Source: Caenorhabditis elegans (taxonomy: Eukaryota > Nematoda > Chromadorea > Rhabditida > Rhabditidae). From it: 64,000 nucleotides of DNA. This document shows positions 22,554 to 35,419 of this stretch, one piece after another. The stretch lies in contig NC_003282.8 of NCBI RefSeq assembly GCF_000002985.6, positions 3,720,001-3,784,000 on the forward strand, in the 5' to 3' direction. The stretch's first letter is position 1. Each line of letters opens with the position of its first letter. A program made the translations under genes and the position numbers. The notes beneath the pieces were generated by a model, which had not been told where the DNA came from, made no database searches, and saw only the letters and a list, made by a program, of their open reading frames with translations.

Positions 22554-23724
22554 CAAAAATCGATTTGATTCATTCTCATTCGCATGTCAGCTGGTAGAGA
22601 AACACAGAGACTCTCTTACAAGCCCACACATCTCGTCGTCGGTCTCTCTGTCGTCTCTTCCACCACCCACACTATCCCGGTCAGTCATTCGTTGGTGAAA
22701 AGATGTGAAAGAGAGAAAGAGAGAGAGAGAGTACGCACACAGAACGCGTTTTATTTCATATTTTTCTTCCTTTCGCCTCTTTTCTTCGTTTTATTCACTC
22801 TCTTATTCGTATTTCTATTGTGTATTTATGCAAAGTAATCGTCGAATTTGAGGGTTTTAATCCTTTTGTTAGGTTTTGAAAATATTATTTAGAGAAAGCT
22901 AAAAAAAAGCGAATAGTAAAGTTGTTTTCTTTTGCCAGATTTTGTTGTTGTTCTCTGCTTGCGACTTGATTTATAAAGTGTCTGTGTGGACAATAGAACC
23001 TTAAAATTGATACTTCCCGAAAAAATTACCACTTTCTTCATGGATTTCATCACTATTTCGTTTAAGATAACCATAATTTAACTTTTCAGTGATTTTTGTG
23101 AATGTATTACATTTTTTTTTGAATGTTTCAAATTTCCATTTTTAGAAAGTCACTTATTCAAATAGTTTGCAATCACGTTTTACTGAATCTAGTATCTATA
23201 CTAGGTATTCAAGTTCATGAAAATCGGACCTTATCCCTTACTTATCTTATTGATTTTCCTAGCCCATCTCTCATCTTTTGTTCTTGATTGCATTGATTTT
23301 AGGCGATTATTTTCAAATTTTAATATAAAATTTTCAAAATTTCCTAGTAAATCTTTAATTAAAAAATTTGAGCCTCAGTTGTTTTTTTTGCACAACTTTC
23401 CCGGTAATTTACCGAAAATGAACATTTCCGACAAAACTGCAAACCGGCAAAAAATTTTCACAAACATTTTTCTGCAAATTGTGGTTTTCCACATTTTTTT
23501 CTGGAAATTTTAGAAATTTAATTTAAATTGGCAAAATTGTACGCATCCTATGAATGTTCCTACATCTATTTTGAAAAGTAAGCAAGTTCAATGAATGTAT
23601 CTAAAGAAAACGGGAAAAAAAAACTTTCAAAATGACACTGTTTCAAGTGCTTCCGTCTTATTAAAAAATCCCTCTAAAAATTTCCGGCAAACGGCAAATC
23701 GGCAATTTGCCGGAAAAAAATTGC

Positions 23725-23910
23725 CACGTGGTGTCAAAGTGGCTCATTGCGGTTTGATCTACGTAGATCTACAAACTATGCGGGAGTTGAGACGAAGAGT
23801 TCCCAACTGATTTCAAATGGTTAACAATGTGCTGACGTCACATTTTTTGGGCGAAAAATTCCCGCATTTTTTGTAGATCAAATCGTAATGGGACCATGTG
23901 AGACCCCGTG
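23725..23910. mobile_element. CACGTGGTGTCA MITE, copy 4 (upstream of siah-1)
   Basis: Starts CACGTGGTGTCA, contains CGGTTTGATCTACGTAGATC and GTAGATCAAATCG, and ends GAGACCCCGTG. About 225 bases upstream of the siah-1 ATG. Confidence 0.85.
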
Positions 23911-24136
23911 CCACTCCTGATTCAACAAACCTATTCTAAAAACTTTACTCTCTTCGTAATTCCTCACAATTTGACCTCCAGCGACTATTTCTCACGTGAC
24001 AACAACAAAACACTCACAATTCGTTATCACCAACTCACCAATTACAGAGACGACGGGAAGACGGCGGCATCCGCAGACACCGAACCACCCACCACCTCCA
24101 ACATCGTCGTCCTCGTCATCTCGACTGCCTTCGCTG

Positions 24137-27100
24137 ATGAGTAATCGGAACGGTGGTGGAGGAGGAGGAGACTATCAGGACGTGATCGAGTCTCTTCGTC
24201 GTACACAGCTCATCTTTGAGGAGGACGATAATAATAGTAGCGATTCGGCTCCGCAAGCGAATCATCTATCCAGACATCAGACTAGCAATTCTTTAGTCGA
24301 AGATATGGTTAATCACTCAAATGGTGAGACTTTTTTGAAAACTTTGAGTCTTGTTTGAAAGCCTGCTCATCCCCGAAACTTAGAAACGGCCCAAAATTAA
24401 AGAAAGGACTTAATTGTCCAACGGAATCAAGAGAGTCGGCTTTTGAATTTCTATTGAGTATTATTAATTGAGACATGATTAAAAGATCACTGTTTCAGCA
24501 TTTCACTTGGTGCCAGAATGTCCTATTTCGGTTTGATCTACGTAGATCTACAAAAAATGCACGAGTTGAGACGCATAGTTCTCATTTTATTTGGCTTAAG
24601 AAAGTTTTACGCAAAAAAAGTCCGCGTTTTTTGTAGATCAAACCGTGATGGCAGGGGTTTTTTCTGACACCACGTGATTTTTCCGACACACCACTACCTT
24701 CAGCCAGCCAAACCTTTAAGCCGGAGCCCAAATCCCCTGCTTTCTCCAACCATGCGTGCTCACCAGTCATTAGTCCCCCCCCCCACATCCAAAACGACAC
24801 CAATTAAAGTCACTCAACATTTCCTCTTTACTCCCACCCCCGAGAGAAAACTCGCTATTCTATCTCTGTGTTATAATCGACATATGCATCGTAAAGCGGT
24901 GTTTCGGAGCCCCTCCCTAGTTTTTATATACCTGCTGAAAACTCTCTCGGAGAGCTCGCTCGCTTCATGATGATCGCATTTTCCCCCACATGCGTTCTTG
25001 CTGCTGCGTAGTGAATGCGCTTATTATTGAGTGTATTGAAAATTGGCTCAATGAGCGAAGTAAGTGTGAAACTATATCTTGGAGCCCAGAACTAGCACCA
25101 TTAAATTTTACTTTCCAGGCAACCCTCCACCGGTCCCGCCAGGCATCACACAACAGCAATGTCAAATCGGATTGACACCTCGGATGTCGGCATCGCCACC
25201 GTCTGCAGTGTCAACAATCTCTGGAACCGCAGTGCTTGGCAAAACGATGGCCAGAGTTCAGAGTAATCCCCCGGGAAGTAGTGAGTTTTTCTTGATTTTC
25301 AGAACTGTAACGCTAAAATGTAAAATTTTCCAGTACCGCACAACACAACGACGACCGCGCAAGGAATCCAAAGCGTCGCACCACATATTCCAATCGGCGG
25401 CGGTGGAGCCACCGACGACAGCAGTGCAGAGATCTTGTCGGTGTTTGAGTGCCCGGTATGCCTGGAGTACATGCTGCCACCATACATGCAGTGCTCATCC
25501 GGACATCTTGTCTGCTCGAACTGCAGACCAAAGCTTCAGTGCTGCCCGACTTGTCGGGGTCCAACTCGTGAGTTTTGAAGTTGAAATTTGAAAATTGCGT
25601 GACTAGAAGAGTTTAGTCAAAGCTGAAAAAATTACCACAGCTTGAGCAGAGCTGATATGATAGAAGACTAAGATCCTTTCTGGTTGATCGATCTGTCTCA
25701 GTCGAGCGCCTAAGCATTTTAGCTGTGTTGTTTCTCTAATGTAGCTAACGAATCAAGGATCTACGGATCTTCAAAGTTTCAGAGTATATCTCAAATTTCA
25801 AGACTAAACCTTCAATCTTACAGCTTCTGTCCGCAACCTGGGCCTCGAGAAGATCGCCAACACCGTCCGCTTTCCATGCAAATTCTCTACGTCCGGCTGC
25901 CCCCTGAACTTCCATCACGCTGATAAGACCGAGCACGAGGAGCTCTGCGAATTCCGACCCTACTGCTGCCCGTGCCCTGGAGCTAGCTGCAAGTGGCAGG
26001 GAGGCTTGTCGGATGTGATGGAGCATTTGAAGAAGATCCACAAGAGCATCACGACGCTTCAAGGCGAGGATATCGTCTTCCTGGCCACTGACATCAATCT
26101 TCCTGGAGCAGTTGACTGGGTTATGATGCAGAGCTGCTTTGACTATAATTTTATGTTGGTGCTCGAGAAGCAGGAAAAGTACGATCCAGCTCAGCCAACT
26201 CAGATGTTCTACGCAGTCGTTCAGCTGATTGGCTCGAAGAAGGAAGCTGATAACTTTGTGTACCGGCTTGAGCTATCGGCGAGCCGCCGGAGAATGTCAT
26301 GGGAAGCCACACCGAGAAGCATCCACGAGGGGGTGGTAGTGGCCATTCAACAGTCGGATTGCCTAGCGTTCGATTCAAATGCTGCACAGCTTTTTGCAGG
26401 TGAGCATTGACTTTTGCTTTTATCTTAATCGGAAATTACCAATTTTTGTTAAAACTGAGCTTTCAATTTTTGTTAAAACTGAGCAAAAACAGCTTTTTTT
26501 GTGAGTTGACAATTTTTTTGGTAACTTTGTTAGACAAGGGATACAGCTGGAATAGTTGAGTGCATCATGGTGCATCGACCGAAATAGTTTTAACAGCCGA
26601 TACCCCGGTTAAGTGTGTGAATGCTAACAAAAATGTAACCGCTAAACTATATAAAACACGAGAACAAATATTTTGTGAGTTGGAACTTTTTCGATAGAAC
26701 CAGAAATCCAAAAAAATTAAGTTTCCTTTGAACATGGTGCATCGACCAAAAATTTCTAAGATTGATAAACTCGGTCAATTTTTGAAGATATTAACAAAGT
26801 GTCTATTAAAAAATAAAAATAAAAACCGAAATCCGCAGAGGTTTTTTTGAAAAGTTTTTAAAGTTGGGCGAGATATGGTGCATCGACCTTTAGTAGCAAA
26901 ATTTTTGTCAGTTCCGGAATATAAACTTTAAAAGTTACCCTCAACAAAAATCAACTTTTTTTTTCAGAAAACGGAAACCTTGGAATCAACGTCACTATTA
27001 GCCGAATAGATACTCCACAGAGGTGAGAATTGTATTTAAAAACTTTAAATTCAAGTTTAAATGTTTGAAAATATTTAAAAATTACAAAAAAAACACATTT

Positions 27101-27213
27101 TTTCAATAAGCCAATTTTAATCTATTTAATTAAAAAAAAAAAAAACTAATAACTGATTTTTTTTCAGGCGCCACCCAAATGAGTTGGAAAATTCTGATCT
27201 CGAGTACGACTAG
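24137..27213 (+). CDS. siah-1: SIAH-type RING E3 ubiquitin ligase
   Basis: Six exons: 24137-24323, 25119-25280, 25334-25567, 25824-26399, 26968-27022, 27168-27213; 420 codons, 419 residues. The N-terminal 150 residues are low complexity (poly-Gly [11 protein letters not shown], Ser/Pro/Thr-rich). The C3HC4 RING spans about 156-191 (CPVC, SGHLVC, CPTC). SIAH-type zinc fingers and the substrate-binding domain follow ([29 protein letters not shown]), and the last residues are a short acidic tail. The RING recruits an E2 and the C-terminal domain binds substrates. The open frame extends upstream of the chosen ATG, but that part has no support. Intron 1 contains a MITE and intron 4 contains three copies of the GGTGCATCGA motif. 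AATAAA lies 20 bases after the stop. Confidence 0.95.
24504..24676. mobile_element. CACGTGGTGTCA MITE, copy 5 (siah-1 intron 1)
   Basis: Starts CACTTGGTGCCAGAATG, contains CGGTTTGATCTACGTAGATC and GTAGATCAAACCG, and ends TGACACCACGTG. Confidence 0.85.
26566..26888. repeat. Three copies of a GGTGCATCGACC motif in siah-1 intron 4
   Basis: CATGGTGCATCGACC is at 26566-26580 and 26733-26747, and TATGGTGCATCGACC is at 26874-26888. They are in the same orientation and 141-167 bases apart. The surrounding DNA is not obviously repeated. Confidence 0.8.
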
Positions 27214-27232
27214 ATATGCACAGTGTAAACGT

Positions 27233-27238
27233 AATAAA
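27233..27238 (+). terminator. Polyadenylation signal of siah-1
   Basis: AATAAA lies 20 bases after the TAG stop. Confidence 0.8.
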
Positions 27239-28222
27239 ATTATTTTTGATTTTTTTCTTCAAAAATGTGATGAAAAGCTTAAAAAATTCAGTTGAAAATC
27301 CCCTTACAATCAGAACATTTTAAAAAATTTAAAAATTAAAAAAATTTTTTTTTTGGATTTTTTTTCTGAAAAAAAAACTATATTTTGTTCTAATTTTTTT
27401 TTATAATGTAGAATACCCCCCCCCCCCCCCCGCCCCCGCCTCAAAATATTAATTATCTGTATAGCATATCCTTCCATGACTCGGAATGGATAACCACAGA
27501 ACACTACGGATTTTTTTTCAATTTTTTTTGGTTTATAAATTTCTTTTTTTTTGTATTTTACACTCGATTTACACATTTTACGAGCTTTCCTGTGTTGTTT
27601 TATCGATATTTTGTACTTTTTTTTTGTCTCTTGAACCACTTGCGTAATAGCCACATTTTTCTTTCCAATTTTTACGATTTTATACTTTAATCATGTTGAA
27701 TAAATTTTTTTGAACTTTTTTTGATGGTTAATTGAAATTTTGGAGAAAAAACATTTTTTTTTTCAAAATTAAAGAAATTTAATTCATTCTCAGTTTTTTT
27801 TATTTGGAAAATTTGCATCATAACAATTTTTCACAATTTGAGTATTTTCAAAATTTATAACAGAGTGCAAATAAAATTTTAAATAATTTTTATAATTTTG
27901 ATTTTATTTCAAAAACATTAAAATTAATTAAAATGAACAATTAAAATACCAAAAAAAATCTCTAAAATTTACAATTTGGAAATTAATTTCAAAATTCCGA
28001 AATTTTGCAAAATTTAACTGTCGAAATACAGAAATTGCGTTAAAATTTAGTCTGAAAATTTGAAGAAAAGACAAAAAAGAAACATTTCACATTTCTATCA
28101 ATAGAATTTTAGAAAACTCGGAACTAAATCAGAAAAAAAAAGAATTATTTTTTAGTCAAACATTTCTTTTATTTCAGAATTTTCTGCTTTACAAAAACCA
28201 GGTTTTCATAATTCCATAAAGT
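27239..28222. other. Convergent 3' intergenic region
   Basis: AT-rich spacer between siah-1 and the UGT gene, with a C16 tract at 27416-27431 extended by GCCCCCGCC. No coding signal: the 114-codon minus-strand frame here is lysine/poly-Gly composition noise. Confidence 0.6.
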
Positions 28223-28228
28223 TTTATT
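28223..28228 (-). terminator. Polyadenylation signal of the UGT gene
   Basis: AATAAA on the minus strand, 62 bases after the stop codon. Confidence 0.7.
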
Positions 28229-28290
28229 TCAAATTTCAAACCAAAAAAATGCACGAAATTTATACAACATCCCATCTCTCCCAGCGAATT

Positions 28291-31098
28291 CTACTCAGAT
28301 TTCTCCTTATCTCCAGAGAAACCAAGTTTCGCGAGCAGGTGTCTAATCAACAGTACCGTCGAGACAATTGACAGAAAAAATATAAAAACTGCAATGATCA
28401 CTAGATCCAAATTGAAATATTTCAAAAACGAGAATTCTTTTCCAGCAGACGTCCACCTGGGCATTTGCCCGAACCTTCCAGCCATCTCCACCGTATCAAT
28501 GATCTTTTGCCGCGGGGAGAACCTCTCAGTGGCAAGGATCCGCGCGAGAAGTTCCGCCGATTTTTTGTATTCCGGATTCTCGAGCACTTCTTTCAATGCT
28601 CCAATGAGCTTTTTCGTGTTGCTCAAGTCCATTTTATCGTAGATCAGTGCCACGCCGTGTCTCTTCGCGATCTGTGCATTGCGCATTTGGTCACCGAAAA
28701 TCGGGACTACGACGAGCGGAACAGACTTTTGAGCACTTTCCATTAAGCTTCCCATTCCACCATGTGTCCAGAACATTGAGATTCGTTTGTCGGCTGAAAA
28801 TAAGGAAATAAGGAACAAAAGATTTAATGTTATTTAAATTATATTATAGAAGCAGCCGACATTGAAAGGTTGCAAAGAGCTTTCCGTTTTTAGAAGTTCC
28901 TGCTAAAACTTAAAAACGAAAAACCCTTGTAACTCAAACACTAGAAGAAAGTTTGGCAGAAATTTGATAACTAACAAAATGATCAGCATTAACACGTTAA
29001 AGAGCATGAAAATTACTATACTTCATTAGTTGGTAACTTTTTGATAGCTACCCTTTCCGTGGAGATACGGACGGTTAAACAGTACACTGGCCAACTGGGC
29101 TCCCCTAATAATTTTCGCTAAAAACATACATATAAACGTGTGTATCTCTGCGAATAGGGAAGATATACAAAGGTTGTTAACAATTAAAATGTTTAGTGTA
29201 AATTGTACTACATTTTGTTTATTGACAGTTTTTCATTATATCTACCTAGAAACAAGTTACAGCAGCCGACACTTGACAGGCCTGAAATTTATTCTAACGT
29301 TTGTTTCTCGGTTGCTTTAAAGCTATTGAAAAATGTTAACTAGCAGAATATGAAACTTAAATTTTCTACATTTTGTTACAATTTATGATTATCTCCACCT
29401 AGAAAAAATTACAACAGCCGCCATTTCACGGGCTATAGTATAACATTTTCAAGCTCTCATATCTCGGTCGCTATTCAAAATTTCCAGCTGACACAATAAA
29501 AGATTTCTTACCCAAAAGATCATTCTGTGGCATCCACTTGACAATATGAACATTATCAAGATGGGCGGTCAACTTTGATTCCGTATCGTCGTATTTCCAG
29601 ATGAATGTAACATCGGGGAACGCCGCAAACGCGTCTACAATCGATTTTTTGACGGCTTCAGGCATCGTAGTAGGTGAAGCTATAGATCCAAATGAAACGA
29701 GCACATTTTTCGATCGTTTGCTCAAAATTTCATCCCACTCCTTGCCAACTGGCTTGATTTCTGGCACTGAAATCCCGGCGATTTCTACGATATTTTGGGG
29801 AAGAGGTTTCGGGAAATCGAAGATCGGATCCGAGTTGACGAAGAACCATGTGATGTCGCTAACGAGATTCTGGAAATTTTTCACTAAAAACGTAAAGAAA
29901 AGAACAAAAACCTACCCAAATCTTTGGCGCCTTGCCCTTCTCATAATGCTCATCCAGCGCCTTCTGCGCAAAACTTTGAATCTTATTCTGAAACTGGTAT
30001 GACCAATAAGTCATGTACAAGTTGTTCAGTCTAGATAGTATACTTCCACTATCATCTGTAAAAGTCTGCGAAGCTGGAACAAAAGACGGAAGAATTGGGG
30101 CTCCGGTAGCCATGAGTGTTCCCTCAAAGACACTTGTCGTATGGGCTCCCATCACATTTTTCAAGCCGATAACCTCGAAAAATGCGAGGCCCGAAAAATC
30201 GAAGAGCTCAGTAATTCCAATGTCGAACTTCTCATCCTTCATCTGCTGCACCAAAGCCTTATTGTCGATTAGGTCTGGAAGTTAAGATATTTTGCAAACT
30301 AGTGAAGTGTCGGCTGCTATTACTTTGTTGTAAAAGGAGATACTCAAAAATTGTTAACTAACAAAACGTGGGAAATTTTATGCTGAAAAGTTTGATAGTT
30401 GAGCATGTTTTGATATCTAAATTTTTAGTTAAGATACAACAACTAAAAGCGTGCCAAAAATGTTCTCAGAAAATTTCACTAAACTTCGAAATCTCAAATC
30501 ATAGCTGTAAAAAGAGCTGCCCAACAACAAAATCCTACAACATTTTTTCCCCAAACTCACTTTTTGTGTTATGATAAGAAACTTGTCCAATCATATCAGT
30601 TGACCACATAATTCCTTGCTTTGAGTTTGCCGAGTGAGTCCACAAATTCGCGACAGCACCGCTTTTCATAGCATGTCCCATAATCTCATTAATAGCGTCG
30701 GCTGGAAATTTTTGTTTGGTTGTTTGTCTGTCTGCCCAAAGCTTGAAACTTACTAGTCGGCACCAGGACCACCTTGGCAAGTTCAGTTCCATTTTGAGGG
30801 ATTGGCACGTCGACTGGCATTAGGAATGTCTGGAAATATAGATTTTTATATTGAAGGGGATTTTTTCGGCTTGATAATACTTGCTAATGTGAGAAGTAAG
30901 TTGTAGGCAGGCAGGCATGCCTACCTACCTAAAATAGAACAAAAATCGTACCACATCATGCCCGGCCTCCACGAGAATATCTGCCAGCTTGCCCATTGTC
31001 TGCATGTGACTGAACCCGAATTTCGGGACGCTCACTAGGATTTTGTAACATGAAGCTGCTGGTAGTACGAACAGGAGGAGAAATACCAAGACCCGCAT
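28291..31098 (-). CDS. UDP-glycosyltransferase (UGT)
   Basis: Six exons: 31098-30952, 30829-30754, 30701-30561, 30274-29916, 29869-29512, 28793-28291; 528 codons, 527 residues, the normal family length. A signal peptide (MRVLVFLLLFVLPAASC) precedes the acceptor-binding N-terminal half. The UDP-sugar signature FWTHGGMGS starts at about 368 and continues to PIFGDQMRNA at 391-400. A C-terminal membrane segment (about 488-511) is followed by a short lysine tail ending KEKSE, a KxKxx ER-retrieval pattern. This fits a lumenal ER enzyme anchored by its C-terminus that conjugates sugars to lipophilic substrates. The ATG lies 3 bases after a TTTTTCCAG acceptor (probable trans-splice site). Introns carry the AGCCGACA and GTTGTTAACT dispersed repeats. 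It may be ugt-45, but I am not sure enough to assign it. Confidence 0.93.
30902..30931. repeat. Short perfect palindrome in UGT intron 1
   Basis: GTAGGCAGGCAGGCATGCCTACCTACCT-like sequence: AGGCAGGCAGG pairs with its complement around GCATGC. A related GGCAGGCAGGCG block occurs near 57500. Confidence 0.7.
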
Positions 31099-32611
31099 TA
31101 CCTGGAAAAATTTCAAAAGTTAATAACTCAAGTAGCATGTTCTTATTTTTATTACACGTTTTTCACAAAATTTTAATGTTAGAAACAGCCGAAAAAACTA
31201 TTTAACAAAAAATTCACTACAACATATTTTCTAGTAATCACAAAATGTCCAAAACTGATAACAAATCTTCCTTATCAATTTTGATGACAAAAATCAAAAA
31301 TTGAAAATTTGTTTTGTTTTTTGTTTCAGAAAATTTGACAAATCTATTCTAAAAAATACACGGAAATAAAATTCTCAACAGCAAGTACTTAGACGCAAAG
31401 TGCAAAAAGTTCAGAAATTTGATCAAAAATCTTGAGAAAAAGGGTGAGAATTTTTCAGAACTTTCAGCGGGTTTCCAAGGTAACGGGGAGCACAAAAAAG
31501 TTGGGGATAAAAATTAAAATAAGTAGGTTTTTAAGAAAAACATTGTGCAAAATAGGTACTACTAGGTTTTTGTACCTATTTGGTTTTGGGAATATTGAGA
31601 AATAAACAAAATTAAAATTTTTTTACCGGTTGTAACTTTGCAGGTTTTTTTTTTGGAGCTACAACAAATTTCAACTGAGAATATGCCGTTAATTTTATGT
31701 TCTTTGTTTTGTTACCGTTGAATTTTTATAATGAATGCAATTTTAAAAAGACAACCGATTGAGCAGAGCTGAAGAAAAGAGAGCCCCATATAAAATCGAG
31801 AAAAACAACTACATTTTTTGTAGGTCTGTATCTCAGTGGACAAAAAGTTATAAAAAAGTTGTCAACTAACGAAACGTAGGAAATTTCAAGCACTTTATTT
31901 TTATATGTGATTTGTTTTAAATATCTATATTTTTAAATAATTTAAAACGTTTTCAAACAAAGACGCAAAAAAAAGTTCGAAAAAGTTTTAACGGTCATAT
32001 TTCAGTGGACAAAACGTATATAAAAAATTGTTAACTAACAACTAGGGAATTTTAAGTATTTAATTTTAATAGTTTACTGTTTTCAAATTTCTCAATTTTT
32101 AGGCTAAAGGAGCTCAAAAAACTTCTAACCGTCATATCTCTGCGGACAAAAAAAGATAATAAAAATATGATCTACCAAAATGTAGGCAATTTCCTGCTAA
32201 ATACTTCGCTCGTTATTTTTTTTTCAAAATCTCAATATTCCGAAAAGATATAGCCAAAAAAAAAGACATTTAAAAAGTCTAAATCAACCAAAATTAGCGG
32301 TGAATTTGCAGGCAACATCACCATGAAAACGGATTAAAAAAGGTACCAATTGAGGAGTAGGGCACAAGGACATCAAATGTACCAAGAAACAAAAAATTGC
32401 CCTCCCCCACTCCCTTTTCCCGCCACTGATCACACCTGAGCGGGTGAGAGAGTGCGGGATAACGTGAGAGACGCAGACACCTACAACCTACACTCCTTTT
32501 CACACAACAGTTCATACATGTTTGCCCCTGCCAACCAAAAAGACCAAATCATAGAAACAAGAAGAACAGAGTCAAAAAGTAGGGGGAATTTCTTCATTCA
32601 ACTGCAAAATT
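31099..32611. other. Spacer between the Ig gene and the UGT gene
   Basis: 1.5 kb with no gene. Dispersed GTTGTCAACTAACAAAA and ATCTCNGCGG blocks are present at 31800-32200. A promoter-like stretch with GAGAGACGCAGACAC lies at 32466-32480, more than 1.3 kb upstream of the UGT start. Confidence 0.5.
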
Positions 32612-35419
32612 TTAGCGGTACAACTGACTGGCAACCAGGGATAAGATGAAAATGAAGGCGCTGAACTTCACGACAATCCGCACGACTTCGATAATTTGGT
32701 GGTGCTGGTCATTTTCGACGACTCGCATATGGAAGGTGCCGAGGAGAATGTTGTTGGACGAGTAGCAGCTGAAAAAAATGGTGGTTAAGAGGTCTCTGAG
32801 GGCCATTGCGGGCTTTAGCGGACCTTAACAAGTCTTAATGGGCTTATCGGGCGTTATCGGGCCTTAACGGACCTTAGCGGACTTTAGAATGCCCTAGTGA
32901 GCTTATTGGGCCTTAGCGGGCTTTAATGCGCCTTACCAGTTCGATAAGTCGGGCCAGCTTTCCAAGGCACATTGCCAGTTTTCCACGGGCCTAGGCTTTA
33001 GTGGACTTTAGCAAGCATTAGTCGGCCTATCGGGCTTTATCGGGCTTTATCGGACCTTAACGAGCATTAGCGGACCTTAGAAAGCCTTAGTGGGCTTATC
33101 GGGCCTTATTTGGCCATGAGGGCACTCACAAGTATTCATCATCGTCTTCCAGCGCGAACTTCCTAAACACCAAGTTGGTCTCTTCGTCAAAGTACGCCCG
33201 ATCTTTGTACAACTCATGGATGTTCGTGTGCTGAACTGGTCCGAACTTCATACTGTACCAGTGGACGCCCGCGTTCAGATCGATAAGCTTCTGGCAGGAC
33301 AACACCTGAGGATCGTTTTCGAGGACCAGCTGAAATAAAAAAAAATGGGAAAAAATTGAGTATAAGTTCATACCCGAACCCGCCTCACAACCGGAGGCAA
33401 AAGCCTTGGCAGAATATTTCCGAACACAAATTCGCCGCCGGGGAGGTAGTCGAGGGTTCTGATGTCACCCAGATCCTGAGACGAATTGACGATTCTGCTG
33501 ATCTCCTCAGAGCCGGTGCATTCTTCGAAGCAAGGACGAGTTTCGAGAAAGATCTGATGGTTTCCGATTCTCTTCAGTTTTGTTCGCAGATCCAGCGGGA
33601 GCAGGGTCGAGGAGCACGGGATTTTGTCGTAGAGGCCCAGGTATCGGAGCTCAGGATTTAGAGCGGAGATACGGACGGATGGCTGGAAAAATAGAAAAAA
33701 AACGTCACCCGCTGACACCATTACAACTTCTTTACCTCAACATAGCACTTTATGGTCCTAGTTTGCTCTCCACGATCCGACGAGCAGTAACTGCACTTGC
33801 TCCATGGCCCGGCTTTAGTTTCGACTTTTAGATTTTCCTTCACAAATTTGGAATTTTTCAGGGTAACTTCTGCAGGGAGCGTCTCAACTCCAAGACTTCC
33901 GTTTAACTGAAAATTTTGGTTCTGATATTTGAGCACCTGTAAATTCTAACCGGAATGATTTTTTTCGTGTTTGAGACCTCCAAAAAGTACATATTGGAAA
34001 TCACATTTCTCCCGTGTCGATTGATACATCTGTAGTGCCCCGTACTATTCGCATCGACATCCTTCAGCACCAGCTCATACCGATCCCCGATCTTAAACTC
34101 GGCTTCATCCTTCGACGTGAAGCGTCGGATCCGGTCGGAAATCGATTCAGAAGCGTCGAAATGCATACTGGACAGTGGGACAAACATTCGGCCCATCATC
34201 GCGTACTGCCAGTCGAATTTCCAGCGATTTTTGTCGGGCATTGAGAAGGAGGAGCGCAGGAATTTCTGAAAACCGTAACTATTTTCATTTTTGCACTGAA
34301 GGCCCACTAACGTCCACTAAAGGCCTGCTAAAGCCCGCTAACCCCTTCCACTCACCTGTTTGAAAAAGTCGACGACATAGTTTACAGTTCTTCCAACTGA
34401 TCCAGCCGACGGCTTGTACGTTGAATCAATTTCCACACCGTCTTCCGGGGAGACACTATAAAATGTTTTTGTTGTAATAAATATTTCAAATTTTCAACCA
34501 TTACCAAGTAAAGCAAGGCAGAATGACGTCAGCACCTCGGACAGCGTGCACAACCTGAAATAAGAATATTTTCAGAGAGCCCATTCAAAAACTGAATTGT
34601 CATGAAAATGCTTGAATGGGGAAGAAAACCCCAGCATTCTCCAATAATTTATTCGTGTATTCGATATACAAAGAATGAATATAAAACATCACTTTTTTTG
34701 CCAAAAAACCATTTTTTCACAGTTTTCCCTTACTTTTATTCTCTGCTCCTCTCCGATGTCTCGTTCAACTTTCTCCAGACATTCACGATATGCTTCAAAT
34801 TCTTCTGACAGCTCGACATTTTTCTGTAAAAAATTACGGTTTTTTTTAAAGTTTTCAGACTACAAACTACAAATTAGAAATTCTTAATTGCGATTTGAAA
34901 TTGGAATTTGCAAAATAGTAAAAAGTTTGTAATTTTTAGTCTATAGTTTGTAGTGTGCAGTGTGTAGTTTGTAGATTGCAGTTCCAAAAAACCACAATCA
35001 AAAATATTAGAGAAATGGAAATTATTTCAAGTTTTTGCTAATATTGCAGTTTGTAGTTTGTAGTTTATAGTTCACAGTTTATAGTTTATAGTTTGTACTT
35101 TGTAGTTTGTAGTCTGTAATCTGTGTTTACGCTATAGTTTCTAAGAAACTGTAGTATGTGGTTTGTAATTGCATTGTCCAAATTAAAAATTTCTGAAAAA
35201 TTTGAAACTCAAAGTTTTTTCCAAATTTCAGATCCGCACGCCGCGAAAAATTATAGTTTTCCTGATAAGTCAACTGGGAAATGTTTTTTTTTGATTTTGT
35301 ATGTTGATAACTTTTCCATAAACTCCCGTGTATAGCAAAAAAATCCCCCAAATATTTACCGCAATTGCCAAATAAGTGTACAGTAGTGATATTTGTACGA
35401 CGGAACCAAATAGCCACAT
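32612..35419 (-). CDS. Ig-fold single-pass membrane protein (FAM187-like)
   Basis: Nine exons: 35419-35360, 34823-34734, 34554-34505, 34455-34356, 34265-33951, 33906-33736, 33682-33374, 33329-33130, 32768-32612; 484 codons, 483 residues. A 20-residue signal peptide (MWLFGSVVQISLLYTYLAIA) is encoded alone by exon 1. One Ig-like domain follows, with probable disulphide C64 to C180 and the tell-tale DANSTGHYRC (D-x-G-x-Y-x-C). Then comes a WSKCSYCS...GEQTRTIKC segment (about 240-260) like a thrombospondin or FAM187 repeat, a cysteine-containing ectodomain, and a C-terminal transmembrane segment (FSAFIFILSLVAS) with almost no cytoplasmic tail. Cell-surface adhesion or reception is likely but unproven. 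The FAM187 assignment is from pattern memory. Intron 8 is nearly all minisatellite. Confidence 0.82.
32807..33112. repeat. 10-11 base minisatellite filling intron 8 of the Ig gene
   Basis: Variants of GGGCCTTAGC, GGACCTTAGC and GGGCTTTAGC are repeated about 28 times. They occupy most of the 361-base intron 32769-33129. Confidence 0.88.
34934..35130. repeat. TTTGTAG heptamer minisatellite (intron 1 of the Ig gene)
   Basis: Repeated TTTGTAG, TTTATAG and TCTGTAG units, with a 60-base interruption. The same unit or its complement recurs near 362, 48205, 48355, 48495, 49490, 51650, 51730, 52745 and 62720. Confidence 0.8.

Larger units (their letters stand above)
20872..24136. promoter_or_regulatory. 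Divergent intergenic region between nape and siah-1
   Basis: No gene is recognised in this 3.3 kb. It holds the conserved upstream nape block (21025-21345), two MITE copies (21990-22162 and 23725-23910), a CT/GA-rich promoter-like stretch at 22500-22740 with (CT)14 at about 22526-22553, and GGCAAAT/ATTTGCC inverted motifs near 23680-23720. Confidence 0.6.

Noticed and set aside
22584..22838. 84-codon frame over the CT/GA-rich region
   Set aside because: A by-product of simple-sequence DNA (alternating Arg-Glu run from GAGA).
23996..24136. Upstream in-frame extension of siah-1
   Set aside because: Thr/Pro-rich translation of low-complexity DNA. The ATG at 24137 gives the expected family-sized 419-residue protein.
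31099..31116. Earlier ATG for the UGT gene
   Set aside because: It would read through a TTTTTCCAG acceptor that is a good trans-splice site. The ATG after it gives a cleaner signal peptide.
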